This document shows, one piece after another, positions 1 through 8,000 of a DNA stretch of 8,693 nucleotides (positions within the stretch are counted from its first letter, which is position 1; each line of letters opens with the position of its first letter). Position numbers and translations under genes: made by a program. This DNA is from Bacteroidota bacterium (GTDB taxonomy: Bacteria > Bacteroidota > Bacteroidia > CAIKAF01), in contig JAEZEQ010000029.1 of the NCBI GenBank assembly GCA_023432985.1, positions 1 through 8,693 on the forward strand, in the 5' to 3' direction. The notes under the pieces are model-generated. The model was not told the origin of the DNA and searched no databases. It saw only the letters and a program-made list of their open reading frames with translations.

Positions 1-309
1 ATGTTGCTCCTTGTTTCTTCTTGTTATAAACAACCCAAACACGGTGTTGCGCGCATCATCGTAATAGACGGAATTACTAAACTAAGAGTGCCCAATGCAA
101 CAGTGAAATTACACCAAAAGGATGTGAACGAAATCCGCGTTGCCGATTTTCAAGGCTTGGTCGAGTACACAACCGAAGGCTCTACGATGGAGGAGGTGCC
201 GGTAGAACAAGTGTTGAACTGTGATGCAAGTAAGGCCGGCAAAATGGGATCGGGTATAGTGAAAGTAAAACCGGACCAAATCATTACCGAGGTTATTTCT
301 ATCTATTAA
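1..309 (+). CDS. Small lipoprotein with carboxypeptidase-regulatory-like beta-sandwich domain (5' partial)
   Basis: The frame is open from the first base of the window and stops at TAA 307-309. An ATG sits at position 1, but it leaves only seven residues before a lipobox-like LVSSC (Cys at residue 8). That is too short for a signal peptide and lacks a basic N-terminus, so the real start is probably upstream. After the Cys come a short polar linker and about 90 residues of alternating beta pattern: a 'V.DG..K..VPNATVKL' strand pair, a 'D.QG.V.Y' turn and a C-terminal 'GIVKVKPDQIITEVISIY' strand. This resembles the small carboxypeptidase-regulatory/transthyretin-like lipoproteins common in Bacteroidota. 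No catalytic residues are visible, and no acidic export signal follows the Cys, so it may face the periplasm. It is separated from the next gene by inverted repeats and a promoter, so it is probably a separate transcription unit. The specific role is unknown. Confidence 0.7.
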   Translation: MLLLVSSCYKQPKHGVARIIVIDGITKLRVPNATVKLHQKDVNEIRVADFQGLVEYTTEGSTMEEVPVEQVLNCDASKAGKMGSGIVKVKPDQIITEVISIY

Positions 310-326
310 TTTAGAATCGGTCTAAA
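310..326. repeat. Inverted repeat (6-bp arms) immediately after the lipoprotein stop codon
   Basis: TTTAGA at 310-315 and TCTAAA at 321-326 are perfect reverse complements around a 5-base loop. The repeat begins directly after the TAA of the upstream gene. No T-run follows, so it is not a classical intrinsic terminator. It could be a weak terminator, an RNA-stabilising 3' hairpin or part of an operator. Confidence 0.5.
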
Positions 327-331
327 CAATA

Positions 332-359
332 CCTACCATTAGGTAGGAGTTTACCTAAT
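332..359. promoter_or_regulatory. Overlapping, mutually exclusive inverted repeats; candidate operator
   Basis: Two perfect dyads share an arm. CCTACC (332-337) pairs with GGTAGG (342-347) around ATTA. ATTAGGTA (338-345) pairs with TACCTAAT (352-359) around a 6-base spacer. The second dyad has 8-base arms and a total length of 22 bases, a size typical of a dimeric regulator site. It ends about nine bases upstream of the predicted -33 element of the HmuY/receptor operon, a position suited to an activator or an upstream-binding repressor. As RNA, the two hairpins cannot form at once. No known iron or heme box is recognised, so the regulator is unknown. A terminator for the upstream gene is the alternative, but there is no T-tract. 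Confidence 0.4.
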
Positions 360-367
360 TAAAGTCA

Positions 368-398
368 TTGTATATTATTGCGAGCAGGGATACTTTTG
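368..398 (+). promoter_or_regulatory. Predicted Bacteroidota-type sigma-70 promoter for the HmuY/receptor operon
   Basis: TACTTTTG at 391-398 fully matches the Bacteroidota -7 consensus TAnnTTTG. TTG at 368-370 (in ATTG, one mismatch to TTTG) lies 20 bases upstream, the usual spacing. Transcription would begin around 403-406, giving a leader of roughly 20 bases before the ATG at 424. The leader is very A/T-rich (TAAAAT, then an ATATAT run), as is usual in this phylum, with no Shine-Dalgarno sequence. This promoter probably drives all three downstream genes. Confidence 0.6.
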
Positions 399-423
399 CT
401 CTTGTAAAATTAATATATATACA

Positions 424-1707
424 ATGAAAAAATTCATACTTTCAACTTTTGCCTTTACCCTTGGTTTTTTCTCATTTGCCCAAGCTTGGGTGAGCGATTC
501 GGTTGAGGTTCCCGGATTTGCCAAAAAAGTGTACTACAGTCTCGATAATGGAGTAGTGGGCGAAGTGGCAACTAATAATTATGATTTGGAAATTTCGACC
601 ACATTGATGTCTTCAACCATTCGATTGAATGGAGGAGGACCAAGTGGTGTTGTTACGCGTTTGTATTATGTTGTCGGGGATGATACAACGGCGTGGGCTA
701 ATCCAATCGATACCACAGGCATGGCTTCCGGAGCATCTTCTATACTGGTTCGTTGTTTGGATTCCGATTCAATTTGGCAACAAAGTGCATTTGAGTTTGA
801 TGCAAGCGGACATCCTGATTATGGATGGGGCGTTTATAATTCTTCTACCCACAATCTGGTTGGAAAAAGAATATTTGTAATGAAAACACATGACGGAACC
901 TGGAAGAGAATATGGATTCGTCGTCTTCTTTCCGCACAAGGTATTTATCATATTCGTATGGCCGATTTAGACGGATCAAATGAAAGCGATTTCAGCATCA
1001 ATAAAGCATCTGCCGGAAAAAACTTTGTGAACTATAGTCTTAATTCGGCTTCATTTGCCGATGCAGAGCCGGATGCACAAACATTTGATTTAATTTTCCA
1101 ACGTTATGTAGATGCAAATCCAAACTCAGCAAGTGTTGGATTGGCTGTAACCGGAGTATTGCAAAACGATGGAGTGGAAAGTGTGAAAGCGGCCGGATTG
1201 CCGGCGGATGACGCAGATATAAGCAATTATATTCTGGATACTAAAGTAAACGAAATTGGAGATAATTGGAAAAAATTGAATTATGTAAGCTTTCAGTGGG
1301 ATGTATTCGATTCTACAAGCTATTTCATTAAAGATATACCCGGAAATATATGGCAATTACGTTTCACTAAATTTGGTGGAAGTGCCTCGGGAAAATATGT
1401 ATTCGAAAAACGTCAGATTGCTTATGCTTCTATAGAAGAATCGAATCCTATTCTTGCTTTTGCAGCTTTCCCAAATCCGGCTACAAGTCAGATTCAGCTT
1501 GTATTTAATTCAAATGCCGCTTCATCTGTCAGCATTCAGTTGCTCGATTTAAGCGGTCGTGTGGTTTTACAAGAAAATTATGCTGCGCAAATCGGATTAA
1601 ATCAAAAAGTGGTGAATCTGTCGCAAGTTCAAAGCTCAGGTGTATACTTCCTGCGTTTACAAGATGGCAAAACCCTTCGTAGCGAAAAAATAATCATTCA
1701 AAAATAA
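424..1707 (+). CDS. HmuY-like secreted protein with T9SS type A C-terminal sorting domain
   Basis: A 427-residue predicted exported protein. Residues 1 to about 20 form a Sec signal peptide (MKK, hydrophobic core, SFAQA). It lacks a lipobox Cys, unlike its paralogue at 3939-4943. Residues about 35-335 align by eye with that HmuY-family protein: 'YYSLDNG..GEV...YDLEI' and 'RLNGG' (37-71), 'ADLDGSN' (180-186), 'NYSL...FDLIFQRYVD' (203-230) and 'NWKKL...YFIKD..GNIWQLRF' (281-314). This suggests the two-module HmuY architecture. The first module has YDLEI where the canonical signature is WDLAF, so the ligand site may differ. Residues about 343-427 are a type A sorting domain: FPNPA at 349-353, 'LDLSGRVV', 'GVYFLRL' and a final KIIIQK. 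That domain directs T9SS export, and attachment or release after cleavage. HmuY proteins bind heme and pass it to a TonB-dependent receptor; that role here is inferred from family and neighbourhood. It is the first gene of the operon, 6 bases before the receptor gene. Histidines such as H130, H143, H156 and H176 are possible ligands but unproven. Confidence 0.8.
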   Translation: MKKFILSTFAFTLGFFSFAQAWVSDSVEVPGFAKKVYYSLDNGVVGEVATNNYDLEISTTLMSSTIRLNGGGPSGVVTRLYYVVGDDTTAWANPIDTTGMASGASSILVRCLDSDSIWQQSAFEFDASGHPDYGWGVYNSSTHNLVGKRIFVMKTHDGTWKRIWIRRLLSAQGIYHIRMADLDGSNESDFSINKASAGKNFVNYSLNSASFADAEPDAQTFDLIFQRYVDANPNSASVGLAVTGVLQNDGVESVKAAGLPADDADISNYILDTKVNEIGDNWKKLNYVSFQWDVFDSTSYFIKDIPGNIWQLRFTKFGGSASGKYVFEKRQIAYASIEESNPILAFAAFPNPATSQIQLVFNSNAASSVSIQLLDLSGRVVLQENYAAQIGLNQKVVNLSQVQSSGVYFLRLQDGKTLRSEKIIIQK

Positions 1708-1713
1708 TTTCGA

Positions 1714-3942
1714 TTGAAAGGTTCACTTTCCACCATTTTTATACTGTTGTTTTTTATGCTTTGGGCCGGAGATATTTCGGCTCAAAGTCATATTAGAATA
1801 CTTAACTCCCAAGATGGAAGTCCCGTCTTTGGAGCGCATATTTCTATAGAAAACGGCAAAGAAAAATGGCATTGCACCTCAGATGAAAACGGGGTATGCA
1901 AAGTGGAAGCACCGATTGGAAATTATAAGCTTTCATTCAGTCATTTAGCATTCGAAAAAACAAGCAAGAATGTGGAATTGGGGACCGAGACCTTGGTACT
2001 TTATGTATTGCCGGCCGTGGGTTATTTGAAACCGGTGGAAATTGTGAGCAATTTTGTCCCCCAGGGTCAGGAAAATTCGGTTCAAAAAGTTCTTGTTATC
2101 GATTCCAAGCGTATAGAAGCGCAGGGCGCAATTTCCCTGGATCAGGTCCTTTCAAACGAGTTGAATATTCGCCTTTCGAAAGACAATATACTTGGTTCCT
2201 CTTTAACAATGGGAGGTATAGGCGGAGAGAATATAAAAATACTTTTAGATGGAGTGCCTATAATTGGGCGACTGAATGGAAGCGTGGATTTGAGTCAGAT
2301 CAATATGCAAAATGTTGAGCGCATTGAGGTGATTCAAGGCCCTGCATCGGTGCAATACGGGACCAATGCTTTGGGCGGGGTGATTAATATTATTACCAAA
2401 AAACCAAAGAAAGGCTCGGTTGAAGCCGGGGCCAATTTATTTTATGAAACCATAGGTAGATATAATGCCGATGCATTTGTCGGGTTTTCGCATAAAAAGC
2501 ACAGCTTTCGTGCCGATGGTGGCCGTTATTTTTTCGACGGATTCAATAAAGACACCTTAAATGGGCGCACCCTGCAATGGAAGCCGAAGCGTCAGGTATT
2601 TGGCGGATTGAGCTATGGCTATAATTTTGGCAGTTTGCAATTGCAGGTAAATGGGAATTATTTTCATGAAAAAGTCGAAAACAAAGGAGCCCCAATAGCC
2701 CCATTTTATATGGCAGCATTGGATGAATACTATACAACACAGCGATATAGCAGTGCGATTTTTCTCAAAGGCTATTTAAAACCAAAAAGGCATTTGGATA
2801 TAACCTTGGCGTTTAATGGCTTTTCAAGAAAGCGCAATCAAATTTCTAAAAACCTGATAGATTTGAGTAGAACAGGTGTTGACAGTACCTTTGACTCCTT
2901 TCGTCAAATCATGTCAAGAGGGATTTATACCTATGTGAGCAGTTCGGAAAAACTGAGCGTACAAGCAGGGTATGATTTGGCACACGATTGGGGAAAAGGG
3001 GAAAGAATTAAAGATACCGTGCAGCATATGGGCGATTATGCCCTCTTTGTAAGTGCAGAATATACAGCATGGAAAAAGTTGACCCTGAAACCCGGATTCA
3101 GATATGGATACAACACCCGTTATAAAGCGCCGCCCATTCCTTCATTCAGCCTGATGTATAAGGCTCATGAGTGGGTAACATTAAGGGCTTCGTGGAGTCG
3201 CGGTTTTCGTGCGCCGGATTTGAAAGAATTGTATTTCGAATTTATAGATATAAACCATTATATAGTCGGAAATGAAGAACTTAAAGCAGAGAGTTCGGAC
3301 AATGTGAATTTTCTCATGACTTTTAAAATAAATAAAGAAAAATATGCTTTTAGTTTCGAGCCCGGATTTTTTTATAATAATATCAAAAATCGAATCACGC
3401 TTTCCTATACCGATTCTATAGCTCCCGGTGCTCAGCCTATTTACAGGAATATAAATATTGGACGTTTTCAGAGTATGGGAGTGAACCTGAATACAAGTTT
3501 TAATTATCAAAACTTAAGTCTATTATTAGGAGGATCTCTCATCGGAATAAATGCAGAGATGCAGAGTGAATTCGGGTCTCCGGACAAGTATTTACTAACG
3601 CCCGAACTTCGATTTAACGCGAGTTATAATTTGAAAAAATGGAAAATGAACTTTAATATATTCTATAAATATACAGGAGAAAATCCGTTTTTTTACGAAA
3701 CCAACAGCGGAATCAGACAAGGCAAAATGGGCGATTTCCATACGCTTGACCTAAGTATAACCAAGTCTTTATTCAAAGAAAGTCTAATGCTTGGTATTTA
3801 TGGAAAGAATTTATTTAACGTGACCAATATAATTCAGAATGGCATGCAAAGTACGGGCGCACATAGTTCGGGAGGGGGCAGTGTGCCTCAGAATTATGGT
3901 CGAACTTTTGCTGTTTCGGTAAAATATATCTTTAGAAAATGA
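1714..3942 (+). CDS. TonB-dependent outer-membrane receptor, HmuR/heme-receptor-like
   Basis: A 742-residue outer-membrane transporter that would import a ligand using TonB energy. It has a signal peptide at 1-24 (ending DISAQ), a carboxypeptidase-regulatory-like domain at about 25-97 ('RILNSQDGSPVFGAHI', 'DENGVCKVEAP'), a plug at about 124-229 ('LLDGVPI', 'VERIEVIQGPASVQYGTNALGGVINIITKK'), then a beta-barrel ending FAVSVKYIFRK. FRAPDLKEL begins at residue 498, His515 follows, then GNEELKAE (519-526), a degenerate version of the NPNL/NPDL box. A His between FRAP and NPNL is a known hallmark of heme receptors such as HemR and HmuR. The plug has no His, so the second classical ligand is missing. 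The start is TTG: the preceding gene's stop (1705-1707) is in the same frame, only TTT CGA precede the TTG, and the next ATG (1756) would destroy the signal peptide. The size and the absence of a SusD partner argue against SusC. HmuY-like genes flank it, with a 4-base overlap downstream. The ligand is inferred as heme or a similar molecule; another metal chelate is possible. Confidence 0.85.
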   Translation: MKGSLSTIFILLFFMLWAGDISAQSHIRILNSQDGSPVFGAHISIENGKEKWHCTSDENGVCKVEAPIGNYKLSFSHLAFEKTSKNVELGTETLVLYVLPAVGYLKPVEIVSNFVPQGQENSVQKVLVIDSKRIEAQGAISLDQVLSNELNIRLSKDNILGSSLTMGGIGGENIKILLDGVPIIGRLNGSVDLSQINMQNVERIEVIQGPASVQYGTNALGGVINIITKKPKKGSVEAGANLFYETIGRYNADAFVGFSHKKHSFRADGGRYFFDGFNKDTLNGRTLQWKPKRQVFGGLSYGYNFGSLQLQVNGNYFHEKVENKGAPIAPFYMAALDEYYTTQRYSSAIFLKGYLKPKRHLDITLAFNGFSRKRNQISKNLIDLSRTGVDSTFDSFRQIMSRGIYTYVSSSEKLSVQAGYDLAHDWGKGERIKDTVQHMGDYALFVSAEYTAWKKLTLKPGFRYGYNTRYKAPPIPSFSLMYKAHEWVTLRASWSRGFRAPDLKELYFEFIDINHYIVGNEELKAESSDNVNFLMTFKINKEKYAFSFEPGFFYNNIKNRITLSYTDSIAPGAQPIYRNINIGRFQSMGVNLNTSFNYQNLSLLLGGSLIGINAEMQSEFGSPDKYLLTPELRFNASYNLKKWKMNFNIFYKYTGENPFFYETNSGIRQGKMGDFHTLDLSITKSLFKESLMLGIYGKNLFNVTNIIQNGMQSTGAHSSGGGSVPQNYGRTFAVSVKYIFRK

Positions 3943-4943
3943 GAAAAGTAGCTGCATTTTTTTTGTTCATAGTCTTGATTAGTTTCAGTTCTTGTTTTAA
4001 AGAAGACAAGCCTATTGTTTATGTTCCTTTAGATGGCATTACCAACACGGCACATACGGGTTCAGATTATTCTATGGTAGCGTATTTCGATTTAGAGACC
4101 AATACTTTTGTGGGCTCAAATCACCGCGAAAGATGGGATTTGGCATTTGATAATATAGCTTCAAATGATTGGAATGTGTTGATGAATGGAGGTAAAAAAA
4201 TGCGCATACTGGCATTGAATACCGAGGATATTAGCGAGTCTACCCCCACACCTTCTGCCGCATCACCCGATTGGTTGCACGACGACTACGACAAATCGCC
4301 TATCTGTGGCTGGGATATTCGTACTCAATCCGCAAAAAGAAGTAAAGTACATATAGTAGATTTGGGAACAGATGTATCCGGTTTTCCTTTAGGCTATAAA
4401 AAAATCAGAATACTTCCTTCGGCTCATGATGTTTATACATTTGAGACGGCAAACTTAGATGGAAGCAATATTCAAACCTTTTCCACACAAAAAGATCCGC
4501 AGTATAATTTTCAATTTTTCAGCTTCGAAAATGGGGGTGAATGGAGATTAATAGAACCTCTGAAGAATACCTTCGATTTTGTTTTTTGTCAGTATACCGA
4601 CAAATCTTATTATGCAGGAAGTACGACCGAATTTGAGTGGTATAGCGTAAATGGAACATTGTTTAATCACAGTGCTCAGATTGCATGTGCCATAGACTCT
4701 TCGGGTATAGATTTTGAAAGCGTGCTTATAGACCAGATTTCCAATTATACATTTAGCGATAAAAAGAATGCCTTGGGTTATGCTTGGAAACAATTTGATT
4801 TCGACGAACAGATATATAAGGTAAAAAATTGGATATATATCATAAAAGACCGTAAAGGCGATTATTACAAACTTCAATTCTTGAGTTTTGTTAACCCTCA
4901 GGGAGAAAAAGGCTATCCCACTTTCAGGATTTCGCGCTTGTAA
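3939..4943 (+). CDS. HmuY-family surface lipoprotein
   Basis: A 334-residue lipoprotein, last gene of the operon. Its ATG overlaps the receptor's TGA (ATGA), implying translational coupling. The signal peptide ends in a lipobox, SFSSC, with Cys19. The next residues, F-K-E-D, contain K followed by two acidic residues, resembling the lipoprotein export signal described in Capnocytophaga, so exposure on the cell surface is likely. HmuY signatures are clear: 'YFDLETNTFVG' with 'WDLAF' (66-70) and NGG (83-85); 'YKKIRIL', 'ANLDGSN' (171-177) and 'FQFFSFENGG' with 'FDFVFCQYTD' (191-221); then 'WIYIIKDRKGDYYKLQFLSF' (298-317) and a terminal 'YPTFRI' strand. The motif set occurs in two half-units, so the protein (334 residues) is longer than the single-domain P. 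gingivalis HmuY (about 216). Known family members bind heme and deliver it to the TonB-dependent receptor. Candidate ligand residues (H62, H114, H138, H163, or Met residues) cannot be chosen by eye. The heme role is inferred. Confidence 0.85.
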   Translation: MRKVAAFFLFIVLISFSSCFKEDKPIVYVPLDGITNTAHTGSDYSMVAYFDLETNTFVGSNHRERWDLAFDNIASNDWNVLMNGGKKMRILALNTEDISESTPTPSAASPDWLHDDYDKSPICGWDIRTQSAKRSKVHIVDLGTDVSGFPLGYKKIRILPSAHDVYTFETANLDGSNIQTFSTQKDPQYNFQFFSFENGGEWRLIEPLKNTFDFVFCQYTDKSYYAGSTTEFEWYSVNGTLFNHSAQIACAIDSSGIDFESVLIDQISNYTFSDKKNALGYAWKQFDFDEQIYKVKNWIYIIKDRKGDYYKLQFLSFVNPQGEKGYPTFRISRL

Positions 4944-5005
4944 CAACAGCATATTTTACTTTATTTCATCAGGGGCAAAACTTTATTCAAAAAAATTAAG
5001 TTCAC

Positions 5006-5039
5006 TTTGCAATACCTGTCCATTTAAAACTTACCTTTG
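5006..5039 (+). promoter_or_regulatory. Predicted Bacteroidota-type promoter for the large surface protein
   Basis: TTTG at 5006-5009 and TACCTTTG at 5032-5039 are separated by 22 bases and match the TTTG / TAnnTTTG consensus exactly at the defined positions. Transcription would start near 5045, giving a very short leader before the ATG at 5057. This makes the large gene an independent unit from the HmuY/receptor operon. The rest of the 113-base gap shows no convincing terminator hairpin. Confidence 0.6.
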
Positions 5040-5044
5040 TTTTT

Positions 5045-5049
5045 TAAAA
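5045..5049 (+). promoter_or_regulatory. Flavobacterium-type ribosome-binding site (TAAAA)
   Basis: TAAAA lies 7 bases upstream of the ATG at 5057, within the 2-12 base window reported for the Flavobacterium TAAAA initiation motif. It supports 5057 as the true start, as does the signal peptide that follows. Confidence 0.5.
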
Positions 5050-5056
5050 TTTCATT

Positions 5057-8000
5057 ATGAAAAAATTAATTTTTACCATTTTTGTGGTCTGTTCGGCACT
5101 CTTTGTGCATGCACAGACTTTATTGATTGATCCTATGCAGGGTGGGGGCTTCGAGTTAGGAAGTACACCGGCTGCAAATGGGTGGACAGAAGTAAATCCT
5201 TCCACTGACGGATGGGCTATCGGCGCAGTTCCGGTTCCTACAGCAGGTTCCAATTGTGCCTATATATCCAATGATGGCGGTATTTCTTGGAAATACTCTC
5301 AGTTTAGTGTTTACTCGCATTTATATCAAGACTTTGTTGTGCCTGCAGGCTTAAGTAAGATGACCCTTGGTTTTAAATGGAAAGGATATGGAGAGGGAAC
5401 AACTTCATCGAACTTTGATAATATGAAAGTATATCTGGTTCCTGTGAGTTATACACCCAGTTCCTCGTCAGAAATTACAGGGCAGGAATTAAGTGGCCCT
5501 TCGTCAATAAACGGAATGTATAAACTCGATTCGGTGAACTGGAATTCGGAAACTATAGTGTTTAGTGCCGTGCCGGGTAATTCGTATAGACTTGTGTTTA
5601 GATGGAAATCGGATGTATCTTTCATTGGTAATCCTCCTATTGCATTAGATGAGGTTTCGTTGACCGCATCAGCACCGGGCAATTTTATTACGATTAATAG
5701 CGGTAACTGGAATGATCCGGCTATTTGGCAAGCAAATGCCGTTCCCGGACCGGCAGATAATGCCCTTGTTTCGGCGGGTGATGTGGTGGATTTAAATGCA
5801 AGCGGCTTGTCTATAGGGAATTTGACCATAGACGGAACCTTGGGTTATACTTCCACTCCGGCAGATTTTACGGTTAATGGAAATCTTCAGGTAAACGCAG
5901 GAGGTATATTGAATGTGTTTAACTCCACAACAGGGAAACGCATTTATGTGGCGAATAATATTATTAATAATGGCGTCATTGATCTTTCTATAGGCTCAAC
6001 TTCAGCCGGAAATTTAACCTTGAATGGAGCCGGTGTACAAAGTGTGAGCGGATCAGGTTCATTTGCAAACGGAAAAATCAGAAATTTGACCATAACGAAT
6101 ACAAGTTTGGCTATTCCTAATATTATATGGGATTTTCCTGGAGTTTCGGTGGAATATAATTTGAGCATTTCTGATGCCAAGATTGATTTAAATGGCCATA
6201 CCTTCACCTATGGTACAAGTATAACTACTGCAGGTAATACCTTTACATTCACGAATGGTGGGTTTATGAATGGTACTTTTGCGCGTTGGTGGACTAATAC
6301 TGCGACGGGTTACACAACACTTAGACCTACATCTGCACCAACCGGTGCCGCCGGAAGATATCCTTTTTATAATCCTTCCGGAGATTTGCGTATATTCTAT
6401 TTGGGTAGAAAAACACCTACCGTTGGCGGTATTTATGCCGTTGAATATGTAGATGCAAATACAACCACAAGCGGATTAAATATTGTAGACGGCGCCTATA
6501 CGATTACAGATCGTTGGGATGCGCATTTTAATGTAAATACCGGATCAACCAATCCTGTTGCAGACTCTAACTTTGTTACCATTATTGCACCGAACAGCAT
6601 TCCAACCGCAGCTCCGGGTGCATATGTAAGTTTACAATCATCAGCAATTTCCGGATCTCACTTGAGCACATATTCCAACTTAGCCGCACAAAGAAGAGGT
6701 GTGAGTACGACTGATTTATTGGATGTAAACGGGATTTATATCGGATTAAACGCTTCGGATGTTAGTGTTTCTCCAATTGCTTCAGGCGATTGGAATAGTC
6801 CGGCTACATGGCCGGGCGGAATTCTGCCTACATGTAGTTCCAATGTTAATATTCCGACTGGTATTGTAGTTAGCGTTTCCAGTGCCGGTAATTTTGCCAA
6901 ATCTGTAAACATTGCAGCAGGAGGATCTTTAACGTTGACCTCCGGAGATCTTACCGTAGGTTGCGTGAATAATGACAATATGTTTGTGAATAATGGTACC
7001 CTATCGGTAGGGCCAACCGCTACATTAAATATTAATGGATACATGACACATAATGTCGGCTCAACTTTTAATCAGACCGGTGGTGATATTTTTGTAGATG
7101 GAAACTCCGGAACAGCATTAAACAGTGTGCCTTCAAGCCTTAGCATAGTTTCTATTTATACTTCACAGTTGAACTGGACAGCAGGAACCTTGACCATAGT
7201 TGACCCTCATGCATCAACCAGCACAAGCAGCAATAGCTTTTTGTATAGTTTGCCAAGCGGAAATCATATTGATCTTACCAGTGGCAGTCATACCCTTAAA
7301 TTTGGCGACGGAGTTTCTACAGACCCGGGAGGCCATAGCAACGGGTTTAGATTAAACACCTATGCATCGAGCAGCCGTATTTCATTATATAATTTAGTTG
7401 TAGACGGGGGATCCGGAACAAATAGATTTGTCACGACAGCCTTTACGTTCGGAGTGAATAATGACCTTAGCATTACAGCAAATTCCGAGGCCCGCTTCTC
7501 ATCAACTGTTCATATTTCGGGGAATCTTATTAATAACGGAACATATACTTCTACAAGTACCACCTATTTGGGTAGCTTACTTGGAGGAACTGTGGGTGGG
7601 TCATCATTGCCGCAAAATGTTTCGGGAAGTGGGTTGTTTAGAAACTCTGCAACAACACCAACTGCCAATTTAACCAGCTTTACCATAAACAACCAGAATC
7701 CGGCCGGGGTTACACTCAGCGTGCCTTTGGTTGTTAGTGGTACACTTAACTTAACGGATGGAGTAGTTTATACCTCCGGATCTTCACTTTTGTCTTTGGG
7801 GGCAGGTACGGGTACCGGAACTTTATCGGGCGGTGGAGCTAATGCTTATGTAAATGGTCCTTTTGAAAGAACTATTTCTGCAACAAATGGCAATGGAACC
7901 TATCAGTTTTTCCCTGTTGGGAAATCGGGTTATGCGCCTATTTGGTTAGCACCGGCCAACAGCATGTTATCTAAATATGCTGTGGAATCATTTGATTCGA

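Noticed and set aside
3181..3510. 109-codon antisense frame inside the receptor gene
   Set aside because: It is a shadow of the beta-barrel coding sequence; the receptor motifs (FRAP, barrel strands) are on the + strand.
1714..4943. Possible SusC/SusD glycan-uptake pair
   Set aside because: The receptor, at 742 residues, is shorter than typical SusC proteins, and the downstream partner has HmuY signatures (WDLAF, NGG, ANLDGSN), not SusD helical repeats.
4548..4952. 134-codon antisense frame opposite the HmuY lipoprotein gene
   Set aside because: It is fully contained opposite a gene with clear family motifs, has no promoter match and shows no protein signature.
4944..5005. Intrinsic terminator after the operon
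   Set aside because: Only a weak pairing (GCAAA near 4975 with TTTGC near 5006) with a long loop and no proper T-run; not supportable.
4888..5130. Open frame on + bridging the end of the HmuY lipoprotein and the start of the adhesin gene
   Set aside because: It overlaps two well-supported genes in another frame and runs through the predicted promoter; its translation has no recognisable features.
5449..5829. Long antisense open frame inside the large surface protein gene (similar ones at 5944-6207, 6736-7044, 7930-8115 and 8125-8367)
   Set aside because: The + strand frame is continuous and has a signal peptide and domain motifs. The antisense translations have no domain logic or signal features and reflect the codon composition of an N/G/S/T-rich gene.
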